Origin: Bacteroidetes bacterium UBA1312
Lineage (GTDB): Bacteria > Bacteroidota > Bacteroidia > Chitinophagales > Chitinophagaceae
Direction of reading: 5' to 3'
Length of the DNA stretch: 64,000 nucleotides
Assembly: GCA_002307135.1 (NCBI GenBank)
Contig: DBTQ01000023.1
Coordinates: 1 to 64,000, forward strand
The stretch's first letter is position 1. Every line of letters starts with the position of its first letter. Shown here piece after piece: positions 40,217 through 51,200 of the stretch. Made by a program: the position numbers and the translations under genes. Under the pieces are notes generated by a model that saw nothing but the letters and a program-made list of their open reading frames with translations, was not told the DNA's origin and ran no database searches.

Positions 40217-41242
40217 ATGGAAGAACGTACAGAAATAGAAAGTTTGGGTGAATTTGGATTAATCAATCACCTTACACAAAATAATGAAACCAAACAAGCA
40301 AGTACTTTACTCAGTATCGGAGATGATGCTGCCGTAATAGATAATTTCGGAAGACAAACAGTCATTTCTACAGATATGCTGGTAGAAGGCATACACTTTG
40401 ACCTAATGTACACACCACTCAAACATTTGGGCTACAAAGCAGTAGCAGTAAATCTTTCTGATCTTTGTGCCATGATGGCAACGCCTACCCACATTACACT
40501 AAGTATCGCATTTTCCAATCGTTTTTCCGTAGAAGCCCTTGATGAATTTTATGAAGGTGTATATGCGGCTTGTGAAAAATACAATGTGGATCTAATTGGT
40601 GGAGATACTTGTAGTTCTCAAAAAGGTTTTATTATTAGTGTGACGGCTATTGGCGAAGTAACAAACAACCAATTTGTAACCCGTAGCGGTGCACAACCCA
40701 ACGATTTGATCTGTGTAAGCGGCGACCTTGGTGCAGCTTATTTGGGATTACAGCTGCTGGAAAGGGAAAAAAGGATTTATTTGGAAAACCCTAATGTACA
40801 ACCTAACCTACAAATGAAGGAGCACGTTATTGGTAGAATATTGAAACCTGAACCTCGCCTGGATATTGTAGAATGGCTTCAGAAAAATGAAATTGTACCT
40901 ACTTCAATGATGGATATTAGTGATGGATTGAGTTCTGACATGCTACATATTTGCAAACAAAGTAATGTTGGCTGTATCATCTACGATGAAAAGCTACCCA
41001 TCCACAATGAGTCAAAAGAGATGGCAATGGAATTTAATTTAAGTGGTACATCTTGTGCACTTAATGGAGGTGAAGATTATGAGCTGCTGTTTACAATCCC
41101 TCAGTCGGCCTATGAAAAAATATTAACCAGCGAACAAATCAGTATTATAGGCTATGTAACACCTATAGAAGAAGGTGCGCATTTACTAACACGCCAAGGC
41201 AACAAGCACAAGCTTACGGCGCAAGGCTGGAACGCTTTTTAA
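40217..41242 (+). CDS. thiL: thiamine-monophosphate kinase
   Basis: The 341-residue protein begins like ThiL (ESLGEFGLINHL), has the metal site SIGDDAAVI (33-41), the motif STDMLVEGIHFDL, GGDTCSSQKGF, ISVTAIGEV and SMMDISDGLSSDM, ending with NGGEDYELLFTI. It phosphorylates thiamine monophosphate to the active cofactor. It is a stand-alone gene here. Confidence 0.95.
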   Translation: MEERTEIESLGEFGLINHLTQNNETKQASTLLSIGDDAAVIDNFGRQTVISTDMLVEGIHFDLMYTPLKHLGYKAVAVNLSDLCAMMATPTHITLSIAFSNRFSVEALDEFYEGVYAACEKYNVDLIGGDTCSSQKGFIISVTAIGEVTNNQFVTRSGAQPNDLICVSGDLGAAYLGLQLLEREKRIYLENPNVQPNLQMKEHVIGRILKPEPRLDIVEWLQKNEIVPTSMMDISDGLSSDMLHICKQSNVGCIIYDEKLPIHNESKEMAMEFNLSGTSCALNGGEDYELLFTIPQSAYEKILTSEQISIIGYVTPIEEGAHLLTRQGNKHKLTAQGWNAF

Positions 41243-41311
41243 TATTTTTTAAGAAAAGAGTTGCATTATCCATTGTCTTTTTATAATTTTATAGCTAAAT
41301 TATTCTGTCGA

Positions 41312-41845
41312 ATGAAATTTTGGAAATATACTCTTATTGCCGCTACAGCTATTTTAAGCATTTCATCTACTATGTTTTATGCATCTTGTACAAAAGATAG
41401 TTGTCAAAACTTGAAGTGCGAAAATGGTGGTACCTGTGCTGCCGACTTCTGCAATTGTCCATCAGGTTATGATGGTGCTGTTTGTGAAAATAAAATTACA
41501 GACAGATATATTGGAACATATGCTGGAGGAGTTTTACCACTCAATGGTCAACCATACAAAATAGATACAGTAGATGTATATGTATCTGCCGAGCCTATGA
41601 CATTGTCTGCGGTACGTCGTAAAAGTTCAAGCAATGTGTACACAGGACTCTTACAAAGCCAATCTAATACTGTGGTTATTCCTGATGTAGTAACGGACTC
41701 CTATAAAAGAGTAGTTAATCTTTCCATTAAAAAAGCAGTAGCTTCCAGCGGAGACTCTGTTGTACAATGTGATTTGAATGTTGTAGAATATACAAACGGA
41801 TTGCTATCATCCAGCCTAAGATTTAATGGTGATAGAATCAAATAA
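41312..41845 (+). CDS. lipoprotein with an EGF-like domain
   Basis: The ATG at 41312 gives a signal peptide ending in a lipobox-like YASC (the frame from 41261 starts at TTG and would mask the signal). The mature protein has an EGF-like domain near its N-terminus: CQNLKCENGGTC, then CNCPSGYDGAVC, six cysteines in the right order. The remaining 120 residues form a beta-rich domain without known motifs. It is probably attached to the outer membrane. EGF modules of this kind recur in Bacteroidota surface lipoproteins. Confidence 0.8.
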   Translation: MKFWKYTLIAATAILSISSTMFYASCTKDSCQNLKCENGGTCAADFCNCPSGYDGAVCENKITDRYIGTYAGGVLPLNGQPYKIDTVDVYVSAEPMTLSAVRRKSSSNVYTGLLQSQSNTVVIPDVVTDSYKRVVNLSIKKAVASSGDSVVQCDLNVVEYTNGLLSSSLRFNGDRIK

Positions 41846-41866
41846 TCAATTAGTTCAAAATTATAT

Positions 41867-41893
41867 AAAGGGACGACAAACTGTTGTCCCTTT
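41867..41893 (+). terminator. terminator of the EGF lipoprotein gene
   Basis: AAAGGGAC (41867-41874) pairs with GTCCCTTT (41886-41893), extended inward by ACA/TGT, and is followed by TCTTTTG. Intrinsic terminator 22 bases after the stop. Confidence 0.75.
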
Positions 41894-41968
41894 TCTTTTG
41901 CATTTTATCTTCATAACAAGTACACATCGTAGCACTACAAATTTTACCTTTGCAATACTCAATAATTA

Positions 41969-42289
41969 ATGTGCATGAACGACAGGATTACCAAAATAAA
42001 AAGCTTCTTAGAGCAATCGCCAAACGATCTCTTTCTGAATCATGCGCTAGCATTGGAATATATAAAAATAGGAGACGACGATCAAGCCAAATTATTGTTT
42101 GAAAAAAACAGGCAAACAGACAGCAATTACATCGCCACGTATTACCATTTGGGAAAGTTATTGGAACGCACCGGACATACCGAAGATGCTGTAAAAATAT
42201 ATGAAATAGGTATGGCGGTAACAAAAGCTGCAAACGACAACCATGCTTATAATGAATTACAAGGCGCTTATGAAGACCTTGTTTACTAA
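41969..42289 (+). CDS. tetratricopeptide-repeat protein
   Basis: The 106-residue protein contains three TPR-like helix pairs: FLNHALALEYIKIGDDDQAK, TYYHLGKLLERTGHTEDAVK and a shorter third. No signal peptide, so cytosolic. It ends at the base before tilS begins, and a TACCTTTG box lies 16 bases before its start, so tilS is probably read from the same promoter. It may be a small scaffold; partner unknown. Confidence 0.8.
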   Translation: MCMNDRITKIKSFLEQSPNDLFLNHALALEYIKIGDDDQAKLLFEKNRQTDSNYIATYYHLGKLLERTGHTEDAVKIYEIGMAVTKAANDNHAYNELQGAYEDLVY

Positions 42290-43642
42290 ATGATTTCGCA
42301 GAACATAAATATGTCTTTACAACAAGCATTTCTACACAATTGGAACAATCATTTTACGACAAATAATGGTTCTGTATTGCTGGCTATAAGTGGGGGGATG
42401 GACTCGATGGCTTTGGCAAATTTGATGTTCCAATCGCAAATTCCCTTTGCATTAGCACATTGCAATTTCAAATTACGTAATGAGGCATCTGACATGGACG
42501 AACAACATGTTAGAGATTGGGCACAAAAACACAATATTATCTTCCATACCATTTCTTTTGATACAGAAAAAGAAATGAAACTCAGGAAAACAGCAGTACA
42601 GGAAACAGCCAGAAACCTTCGCTACGAATGGTTTCATCAGCTGTGTAAAGAACATAAATATAGCGCAATAGCCACCGCCCATCATGCCAATGACAATGCG
42701 GAAACGCTATTGATCAATCTATGTAAAGGAACCGGCATTGCCGGATTACATGCTATACCTGAACATAATGAAAATATCATTCGCCCATTATTGTTTGCAA
42801 CACGAAAACAAATAGAAGAATACATCACAGCTGAATGTATTACCTACAGAGAGGACGCATCTAATTCAAGTAATAAATATTTGCGCAACGCAGTAAGACA
42901 TAAAATTATACCTGCACTCAATGAACTGTTTCCTGATGTTGTACAACAATTGAGCAATAACATCAAACGTTTTTCAGAAGCTGAAATACTCTATAATAAA
43001 GCAATCGAAGAAGAACGAAAAAAACTATTAGAAAAACGTGGTGCTGATTTTTATATTCCAATTCTGAAACTCAAAAAAAGAATTCCGTTAGCAACTATTT
43101 GTTATGAATTGTTTACTCCATTCGGCTTTTCCGCTGCACAAACACTTCAAATAATAAATCTAATAGATAGCGAAAGCGGGCATTTTATCAATTCGGCTAC
43201 GCACCGCATTATCCGAGACAGGCAGTTCCTTATTATTACTACATTAGCCAGTGAAAAAACAGACCTTATTTTAATTGATAAATTACCGGATACAGTTATT
43301 GCTGATGGGCATAAATTTATCTTCACGGAAGAAAGTAAGTCAACGTATATAGACGCTTCTGATCATGTTGCCATTATAGACTCTAAGCAGATAACGCTAC
43401 CAATACAGTTACGAAAATGGCGGACAGGCGACTATTTTTATCCACTAGGCATGGGGATGAAGAAGAAGAAAATCAGCCGCTTTCTCATCGATAAGAAAAT
43501 ACCACTCCATCAAAAAGAACAACTGTGGCTTGTCGAAAATAACAAGCGTATCGTATGGATTGCTGGTATGCGTTTAGACGAACGGTTTAAAGTATTAGGA
43601 AATACCGAAAAAGTATTAGTAATAAAGATGGTAAAGCTATAA
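42290..43642 (+). CDS. tilS: tRNA(Ile)-lysidine synthase
   Basis: The 450-residue protein has the PP-loop AISGGMDSMAL (SGGMDS at 34-39), the family motif RNLRYEWF, TAHHANDNAETLLINLCKGTG and the C-terminal TilS domain with RKWRTGDYFYPLGM and KKKISRFLIDKKIP. It converts cytidine 34 of tRNA-Ile2 to lysidine, an essential reaction. It starts immediately after the TPR gene; an internal ATG at 42311 is a possible alternative. Confidence 0.95.
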   Translation: MISQNINMSLQQAFLHNWNNHFTTNNGSVLLAISGGMDSMALANLMFQSQIPFALAHCNFKLRNEASDMDEQHVRDWAQKHNIIFHTISFDTEKEMKLRKTAVQETARNLRYEWFHQLCKEHKYSAIATAHHANDNAETLLINLCKGTGIAGLHAIPEHNENIIRPLLFATRKQIEEYITAECITYREDASNSSNKYLRNAVRHKIIPALNELFPDVVQQLSNNIKRFSEAEILYNKAIEEERKKLLEKRGADFYIPILKLKKRIPLATICYELFTPFGFSAAQTLQIINLIDSESGHFINSATHRIIRDRQFLIITTLASEKTDLILIDKLPDTVIADGHKFIFTEESKSTYIDASDHVAIIDSKQITLPIQLRKWRTGDYFYPLGMGMKKKKISRFLIDKKIPLHQKEQLWLVENNKRIVWIAGMRLDERFKVLGNTEKVLVIKMVKL

Positions 43643-43651
43643 TAGTTATTG

Positions 43652-44467
43652 CTATTTCATTTGGCTCAACATCCCTTTATCAAACATATTGTCTGAAAAT
43701 ATTTTTCTTAAGAACAAAATTATTCCTGCCTTACCGCCTGTTGCATACCGAGTCTTAGGATGCCTTGATAATATTGCTTTAACTATTGTTTGAGCAACAA
43801 CAGTAGGTTGGGTACTGTTCTTACCGTCAGCTCGTTCTAACATCTTAAAATGTTTTTGAGCTAAACTACTATAGGCACTGTTTCCAGAAACCTTCATCAA
43901 GTTTTCTCTGGCTATAGTATTCCATTCTGTATGAATAGGACCAGGCTCTATAATAACTACATCAATACCAAATTGTTTTAACTCCATCCTCAAACAATCA
44001 CTCAGGCCTTCTACCGCAAATTTTGTAGCATGATACCATGATCCATGAGGTTCGCCAATCTTTCCGGCAATTGATGATATATTGATAATCTTTCCTCTTC
44101 TTTGTGCCCTCATTTGAGGTAATACCAATTGCGTTAAACGAGCCAAACCAAAAACATTTACTTCAAATTGATATTTAGCTTCCGAAATCGGCACATCTTC
44201 TAATGCCCCATACGATCCATACCCAGCATTATTAACCAATATATCAATTCTGTTTTCTTTCTTGAGTATTTCTGCAATGCCACTGGTCATAGAAATATCA
44301 TCTGTTACGTCCATGGATAAAAGATGCACACCCATCGCTGCCAAATCTTCCATCTTTTCTATTCTACGAGCAGCACCATACACGGTAAAGCCTTGTTGAA
44401 CCAATATCTTAGCGGTTTCTTTTCCTATACCAGACGAGGCTCCGGTTATTAATGCTACACTATTCAT
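43652..44467 (-). CDS. short-chain dehydrogenase/reductase
   Basis: The 271-residue protein is a classical SDR: cofactor loop TGASSGIG (8-15), arginines R34-R35 just after the second strand that favour NADP, NNAG (79-82), a catalytic serine in NISSIAG and Y145-x3-K149 (YHATK). The substrate cannot be told. It is convergent with tilS, with only nine bases between the two stop codons. Confidence 0.92.
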   Translation of the reverse strand: MNSVALITGASSGIGKETAKILVQQGFTVYGAARRIEKMEDLAAMGVHLLSMDVTDDISMTSGIAEILKKENRIDILVNNAGYGSYGALEDVPISEAKYQFEVNVFGLARLTQLVLPQMRAQRRGKIINISSIAGKIGEPHGSWYHATKFAVEGLSDCLRMELKQFGIDVVIIEPGPIHTEWNTIARENLMKVSGNSAYSSLAQKHFKMLERADGKNSTQPTVVAQTIVKAILSRHPKTRYATGGKAGIILFLRKIFSDNMFDKGMLSQMK

Positions 44468-44577
44468 GATATGAATTTTAGTTTCACCAACACAAACCTA
44501 TGTCCTATTTGGATATACTGAACAAATAGGCGCAAAACAGTTGCATATAAAACGAAAAGTGAGTTTAGAAGTAATAG

Positions 44578-44625
44578 TCATTTACAATAATAGATCGTAA
44601 CCACGACCTATTATTGTAAATGACA
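44578..44625. terminator. long hairpin between the SDR and lipoprotein genes
   Basis: GTCATTTACAATAATAG (44578-44594) pairs perfectly over 17 bp with CTATTATTGTAAATGAC (44609-44625), with an inner TCG/CGA pair. No T run follows, so it may be a terminator of another kind or an mRNA-stabilising element at the end of the leftward lipoprotein transcript. Confidence 0.55.
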
Positions 44626-44633
44626 TTGATTGG

Positions 44634-45041
44634 TTATTGCACAGTAAGTGTAAGTGCGACTTTATTGACAAGTCCGTCTCTATTGGTTACTGTAAAAGTA
44701 TATTTATTGGTTTGACCATGAGTCGTATCCATTGTTGCAACATAATCGTAAGTGTAAGCATCACCTTCTGTACCGGTAAGGTCTTTATCAAACACCGTAG
44801 TTTCAGCGGCACCATTTACAGATTTAGATATGTTGAACTTCTTCAAATAATCCGCATCCTCTGCTTTAGACGCATCGATACCAATTGTAACTACTGATCC
44901 GCCAACTTTTGTAGCGTCGGCACTTACATAACCTGTAGTAGTTTTAAAACTGATATTGGGCAAATTGCCTTCATCCTTTTTGCAAGCACTTACAAAGCTT
45001 ATTATTCCAAATAAAAAAATCGATTTAATAATTCTGTTCAT
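44634..45041 (-). CDS. small lipoprotein next to the TonB receptor genes
   Basis: The 135-residue protein has a lipoprotein signal (RIIKSIFLFGIISFVSACKKD, cysteine in SAC) and a mature, beta-rich domain with many T, S and V, including YTYDYVATMDTTHGQTNKYTFTVTNRDG. It looks like a single immunoglobulin-like or DUF-type outer-membrane domain. It follows the TonB receptor and an undefined protein in the same orientation and may be their accessory. Confidence 0.7.
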   Translation of the reverse strand: MNRIIKSIFLFGIISFVSACKKDEGNLPNISFKTTTGYVSADATKVGGSVVTIGIDASKAEDADYLKKFNISKSVNGAAETTVFDKDLTGTEGDAYTYDYVATMDTTHGQTNKYTFTVTNRDGLVNKVALTLTVQ

Positions 45042-45097
45042 TTTCCTGTTTTTTTGGTTAGTTTAATTTAGTTCATACTGTATATTTCTAAAAAAAA

Positions 45098-45580
45098 CTA
45101 GCATTCAGGAGGAGGTGTTGCTTGCTGAATATAAATACGTGCAATAGCTATAGGTGCAAAAACAACATAATTGAAAGGTGCTGTAAATAGCATTGGTTTA
45201 ATAACCGTCGGCTCTACTTTCAAATATTTCAAATCCACAACCTGATAACTACAAACATTAGAATTGTCCGTATTCCTTTTATCATGAAACGTTGCCTGAT
45301 AACCGTTTACAAACCCTTGCTCTTCATCGTCTTCAAGACACTTGATTGTGACACCACTATCGCTTTTTTGAATAGACAATACGTCATATAATTTACCATT
45401 AACTTCCAACTCTTTCTCTTCATTTTCCCAAACTACTTCGTCTTTGTTTGACCATGTAAAATAATGAACTCTGGTTGAATCATCCACTGAGTCCTGACGT
45501 TCAAAATTTTTGACGTGGCATTGCCATCTACCTATTTCATAATAAAAGTAGGAGCAACTGCATTGGAACACCCAAAGCAA
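45098..45580 (-). CDS. protein of unknown function after the TonB receptor, start unclear
   Basis: The 160-residue frame as written starts at TTG (MLWVFQCSC). Upstream codons in the same frame, back to a stop at about 45613-45615, read KKKAAIIILLLWVFQCSC, a good lipoprotein signal, but contain no ATG, GTG or second TTG. So either an unusual start is used or a base was lost or gained in the A8 run at 45600-45607. The mature part (CHVKNFERQDS, EVVWENEEKELEVNGKLYDV) resembles small proteins often found next to TonB receptors; it ends PPPEC. Its upstream end overlaps the receptor stop, so coupling is likely. Confidence 0.6.
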   Translation of the reverse strand: MLWVFQCSCSYFYYEIGRWQCHVKNFERQDSVDDSTRVHYFTWSNKDEVVWENEEKELEVNGKLYDVLSIQKSDSGVTIKCLEDDEEQGFVNGYQATFHDKRNTDNSNVCSYQVVDLKYLKVEPTVIKPMLFTAPFNYVVFAPIAIARIYIQQATPPPEC

Positions 45581-45609
45581 GAGTATAATTATAGCAGCCT
45601 TTTTTTTGA

Positions 45610-47631
45610 TTACTTTCTATTTAGTTGTCTATCAAATTTGACCTTCAATGTAATTACAATATTTCTTCCCATATTCAACAGCCCATAGTTTTTAAATCGA
45701 GAAAGATGATCATAATAAGCAACGTTTAATAAATTATTACCCGCTAAGCTAATGGCATAAGTTGTGGACTTAGCATTGAAAGAGGTTGTTGCCCCAGCAT
45801 TCAACAACCAATAAAAAGGAGTCGCAATTTCGTAAGGTGCAGTATTGTCTTGGGCAAAACAAAAATCAGCATTACTATACAGCATTATCTTATGAGTACC
45901 CATTGCATCCAATGTGTAATTGATATTTGGGGTAATTTTTTGAGCTGGAATATAGGGTGTGTAATTGCCATCGGCAGTTTTACTAATCATACCAGAATAT
46001 GCAATACCTGCTTGCATTCGTTTAGTAGGTTTAGCAATAAAACTAAACTCGGTACCATACTGTCTGGCATTTTGCTGTTTATAACGATACACCGGAAAAC
46101 CAGACCATGTCTCATTTGTTGGTGCTAAATATACATAGTTGTAAAAGAAATTGTAGAACGGTGTTATTGATATTTCAAAATATTGTCTTGTAATATTCAA
46201 CAACAAATTACCTGAAATATTTTGTTCATTTTTCAACAATGGTGATCCAATTTCATACGTAAACACCCCTTCATGTAAGCCATTGGACGACAATTCAGCA
46301 AGATTGGGGATACGAACTCCTGTGGCTATATTAAATTTAAGGTTAAAAGACTGTTTAGGTAAAAAAGTAAAACCACTGAACAAATTATAATACGTGGAGC
46401 ATTTGCTGAACGGATGAATGTCCTTATCAGGTGTATTCACCGTAGGTGTCAATAAAGTTTTAATCCACTTCTCTCCTGCCCCTACTCCATTTTCAAAAAT
46501 CCATTTATGTCTGATATTAGTCTCTAAATAAACAGAAATATTGCTCTCTTGCATATTGGCATCCGGAACTATTTTACGAGAACCATAATTAGAATTATTT
46601 TCAAAAGAACCAAGATTAGCAATAATAAGCTTATTTTTTATGGACAAATCCTTTTCCCATTTCAATAAATATTGAGTAGTCAACAAATGCATATTTAAGC
46701 TAATAGCACCGCCTCCCTCATTCTCCAAACGACGATTGGATTGAATACCGACATTAAGCGTCAATTTTGAATTGTTCTTTAGTTCAAACTTATTCTCTGA
46801 TGAAAGTATATTCAGCATTACTAAGTGTGCAGGATTAACATCTAACTTTCTACTCCAACGATCGTCCGGTTTTATAAACGTATATATATCATTAAAAATA
46901 AAACCAAAGCGATTATAAGAGCTGGAAAAATTATTAGTAGAAGTCCAATTGCCCTTTTCAAAACCATACGATGCCTTTAGTGCATAGCCGTCGAATCTAC
47001 TATTGAGTACCCTATTGTTATTGCCATCGCTATAATCCGCATTATTTTCTACAGCTGCACGAATACCAAACCACCTATTGCCATAATTTACTTTGTAGCC
47101 TGCCTGCAACATACCACCCAATGTATTGCTATTCATTTTTATAGAAACATCGCTCTCCTTTGTATTAGCGGCAGGCTTTTCTTCTTGTACTACATTGATG
47201 ATACCCCCCATAGCCTCCGTTCCATACAATACACTCATTGGCCCCTTTATAAGCTCTACTTTTGAAATGCCCATATCTGTAATACCTAATCCATGCTCTT
47301 CCTGCCATTGTTGGTTGTCAAACTTCAAGCCCGACAATAATACCAAAACTCTGTTGCCATAAAGACCTCGAATAACAGGCTTGGCAATGGCGACACCTGT
47401 AGTCAGCATACTTACACCAGGTATTTTGGCTAAAAGATCCGTAAGATTATAATTGCCATACTTTGACAAACTATCAATTTTGAGTGTAGAAATATTGACC
47501 GAAGTTTCTTGCTGAGTTGCCTTTGTATATGTGGTAACCGTTTGAAGATGGACAATCTGATTTGTATCAATACCCTGACCAAAAGCAGGAACAGTAACCA
47601 ATAAAGATAAAAGATTAAATATCCGTTTCAT
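45610..47631 (-). CDS. TonB-dependent outer-membrane receptor
   Basis: The ATG complementary to 47629-47631 is used; three upstream codons begin with TTG. The 673-residue protein has a signal peptide, a plug domain (YNLTDLLAKIPGVSMLTTG, then VIRGLYGNRVLVLLSGL and VELIKGPMSVLYGTEAMGGIINV) and a 22-strand barrel ending in an aromatic-rich C-terminus. The length is typical of siderophore, heme or metal receptors rather than the longer SusC type. The substrate is unknown. It is read leftward with two small downstream genes that may be lipoprotein partners. Confidence 0.9.
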   Translation of the reverse strand: MKRIFNLLSLLVTVPAFGQGIDTNQIVHLQTVTTYTKATQQETSVNISTLKIDSLSKYGNYNLTDLLAKIPGVSMLTTGVAIAKPVIRGLYGNRVLVLLSGLKFDNQQWQEEHGLGITDMGISKVELIKGPMSVLYGTEAMGGIINVVQEEKPAANTKESDVSIKMNSNTLGGMLQAGYKVNYGNRWFGIRAAVENNADYSDGNNNRVLNSRFDGYALKASYGFEKGNWTSTNNFSSSYNRFGFIFNDIYTFIKPDDRWSRKLDVNPAHLVMLNILSSENKFELKNNSKLTLNVGIQSNRRLENEGGGAISLNMHLLTTQYLLKWEKDLSIKNKLIIANLGSFENNSNYGSRKIVPDANMQESNISVYLETNIRHKWIFENGVGAGEKWIKTLLTPTVNTPDKDIHPFSKCSTYYNLFSGFTFLPKQSFNLKFNIATGVRIPNLAELSSNGLHEGVFTYEIGSPLLKNEQNISGNLLLNITRQYFEISITPFYNFFYNYVYLAPTNETWSGFPVYRYKQQNARQYGTEFSFIAKPTKRMQAGIAYSGMISKTADGNYTPYIPAQKITPNINYTLDAMGTHKIMLYSNADFCFAQDNTAPYEIATPFYWLLNAGATTSFNAKSTTYAISLAGNNLLNVAYYDHLSRFKNYGLLNMGRNIVITLKVKFDRQLNRK

Positions 47632-47796
47632 CAATAACAATTATTTTTTTGAAACACATAGGTTTATATTATTTTTTTTATATTTTTACTGCCGGTCAAA
47701 ATCATTACTGAAAATAAATTAATATGACCTATTGAAGAATAAAACAATCAACAAAGAAATTCCATTACTCACTTACACAAACATAAGCAATATAAT

Positions 47797-48207
47797 ATGA
47801 AACGAATAATCCTTGCTATATTTTTAATGCTCTCTTTTTGTTGCACAAATGCACAACAAAAAAGCGGGAATGCTGAAAAAAAATATGCCAAAAAACCATT
47901 ATGGATAACCATGATGGACGATACGAAAATCAATTTTTTTGAAATAGAAAAAGCCTACAACGTGTATTGGCAACATCATGAAAAACCAGAAGGCGAAGAC
48001 TATGAAATTGGTGCTTACCGTGAGCGGGAAAAAACACCGAGCAAACGCAAGCAAAGGCGCATTTCGGAAGAGAATGATATACGAATGGCTGTAAAAAAAT
48101 ATGAAGTATGGCATGAGCAAACACTTCCCTATGTACAACCCGACGGGCGTATCCTTAGCGCTGAAGAGCGATTGAGTATTTGGCGCAATCAACAAAATAA
48201 AAATTAA
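47797..48207 (+). CDS. small secreted protein upstream of the BNR/PKD protein
   Basis: The 136-residue protein has a signal peptide (KRIILAIFLMLSFCCTNAQ) and a basic and acidic mature chain: FFEIEKAYNVYWQHHEKPEGEDYEIGAY and KRKQRRISEENDIR. It ends 21 bases before the large secreted protein gene. The same arrangement of a small charged protein before a sortilin-like protein occurs in Bacteroidota, but I know of no function. Confidence 0.7.
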   Translation: MKRIILAIFLMLSFCCTNAQQKSGNAEKKYAKKPLWITMMDDTKINFFEIEKAYNVYWQHHEKPEGEDYEIGAYREREKTPSKRKQRRISEENDIRMAVKKYEVWHEQTLPYVQPDGRILSAEERLSIWRNQQNKN

Positions 48208-48228
48208 TCATCCACTCATTTATTTCTT

Positions 48229-51200
48229 ATGACTCATTCCAAACAATATAAATCAGCGTGGTTATTAGTTTACACTATGTTACTCATGCTTCCTAGCTAC
48301 GCCCAACCAGCAATAGGTTCATGGACTAACACTGGACCCGTTAATTTTCCTATAAATGCGAGTGGACAAGTAAATGGACTTGGGCGAGTAAGTCAAATAA
48401 AATTTCACCCGACAAAACCCAACAAAATGTATGCAGTAAGTGCGTCCGGAGGCCTTTACATCAGTACAGACAATGGCGTAACTTGGGTACATACTGTAGG
48501 TACAGAAGTATTACCTCAAACCTCCTGCTCCTCCGTATGTATCGACTATACAAATGATAGCGTAATATATCTATCTACAGGTGATGCAGATTATTATGGT
48601 ACAGGATATGGCATTTGGAAAAGTACTAACGCCGGATATACATGGGCTGCATCACATGCTACCATTGGTACACGTATGGCAGTGGAAATACTGATGGATT
48701 CTACCGATCACAATAGTATTGTTGCAGCCACCAATGATGGCATTTGGAAATCAACCGATGCTGCAGTAACCTGGTCTGTCAAAAAAACGCCAGGTGCATT
48801 TACCGATATGCGAGCCAAACCTCGAAGCAAAAAAACCTTATATGCTGCCACGGCGACGCAGTTTTTCATTAGCAATGACTTCGGTAATACTTGGACACAA
48901 ATCACTAGTGGCATTACTCTTCCTACAGGAAATACTGGCATCAGAATTGGTGTGACCAATGCAGACACAAATGTAGTGTATCTGGGTACTACCAAAGGGA
49001 ATGGAGTCATCTTCAAATCAACTGATGGCGGACTGAATTTTACAACCATGTACAACAGCACTACACAATGCTTAGTCTGTTATGATGCAAGCCCTGCATC
49101 AGGTTCTCAAGGCAATTATAATTTTGATCTAAATGTCAATCCACAAAATGCAAATGAAGTATGGCTAGCAGCTCACTGCATCTGGCGGTCAACTGATGGT
49201 GGTGTTACCTGGAGTAAAAGAACCAATTGGTATGCAGAAATGCATACTGACATGCACCAAGTACAATGGAATCCTTACAACAATACGCAAGTATTTGATG
49301 GAAACGATGGTGGCGTATGGATGACATCTGATACTGTTGGTACTTATTGGAAACCCAGATGTGACGGTGTTGCTGCAACAGAAATTTATCATGCCGCACA
49401 GAGCCCCATCAGCAGACAAGTCATCAGCATTGGCACACAAGACAATGGCGAATTATATTATAACAGCACTTGGAAAACAAATAGAGGTGGCGACTGGGGT
49501 AGTAAATGTGCATTTGATTTTGCAACAGCATCTACAGTATATTACCTTACTAATGGTAAACGGAGATCTTTGGTACCCATGGGCTCTGAGCTTTCTTATA
49601 ATTCGCCCTTTACTGCTACCAACAATTCGTGTATTGAGTTTTTCCCTTCTATGGTCAATGTTGCCTTCTTAGGAAAAGACAGTATTTGGCGTAGTACAGA
49701 CATCAATACAACTAGCCCTACATGGACAAGAATAAATGCGGGTACAGAAGCAATCAAAGACATTGCATCTTGTCGGGCAGACAGCAATATTGTTTATTAT
49801 GTAACAAACAACAACCATCTGCTGCGTAGTGATAATGCGTTGTCGGCCAGCCCTACTTGGACACAATACACCACTCCTGCCGCTACCAATGTAGCAACAA
49901 GTTTGGCCACCAATAAAAATGATGCTAATGTAGTTTTCCTAAGCTGTGGCGCTAGCATTTACCGTTCGGCAGATAAAGGTATAACATGGACTAACATTAC
50001 TGGATCTGGTCTTTCAGGATTAAACATTCGTAAAATTGTCCACGATAATTATTCTACTAACGAACGTTTGATTGTAAACGCAGGCAGCTATGTGCACAGT
50101 AAAAACAACACCACAACCGTCTGGACAAATTATACACAGAATCTACCAACCGTATGCAATGCCAATGACCTTATGATATACAATGATGGCACAGCGGCTT
50201 CAATTCTCCGACTTTCCACTTATGGTCGTGGGGTTTGGGAATGCAGCATTAATAACAATATGACACCCATCGTTGATTTTAGCTCCGACAAACAAATTAT
50301 TTGCCCCGGAGACACTGTCCATTTTTATAAATCGGGTTATGGAATCATTACAACCAATGCATGGACATTTGCAGGAGGAACTCCGAGTTCTTCCTCTTTG
50401 GACAGCCCGATTGTTGTATATCCTAGCAAAGGATTATATACAGTCTCCTACAAGGCAACAGGTCCCGGCGGTAGCGACACCGTTACTAAAACCAGTTATA
50501 TAGAAGTATCAGATGGTGCTACAACGCCTGTTGCAGAAGGTTTCGAAGGTGCAACATTTCCACCTTCTAGCTGGCAACTCATCAGCAATACAGGAAGTCA
50601 ATGGGTACCTACTACTACTGCAAGCGGCTTTGGCACAAGCACAAAAAGTATAATCTATGACAACTATAACATCAACGCAGGAGGCAAACATGATATAATC
50701 ATCGCACCTAAAGTTTCACTCGTTGGGGTCGCTACTGCACGTTTGACTTTTGATCTGGCATACCGACCATGGAATACTTCTTATCCCGACTCTCTGATGC
50801 TCCAATTATCTTCCGACTGTGGACACTCTTGGACTCCAATATATATCAAAACTGGCACAGCACTTGGTACCACCGCAGCTAGCACTACTGCAGGCTTATT
50901 TAAACCTTCAGCTACACAATGGCGTACCGACACGGTTTCACTTAATCCTTACGTGGGTAACAACGTTATGATTTCATTTGAAAACATAGGCTATTATGGC
51001 CAGGCCATTTATATCGACAATGTGAACATAGCCATGTCTCCAGCCACTAAGTTTGGAGCAAGTGATACGGCAATATGCGCCGGGTCATCTATTACATTTA
51101 CCGATTCGTCGGCAAATGCAAGCTTCTGGAACTGGACATTTGCGGGAGGTACACCATCTACAGCTGCCACAAGTGCGGCAACCATTAACTATCCGGCTCC

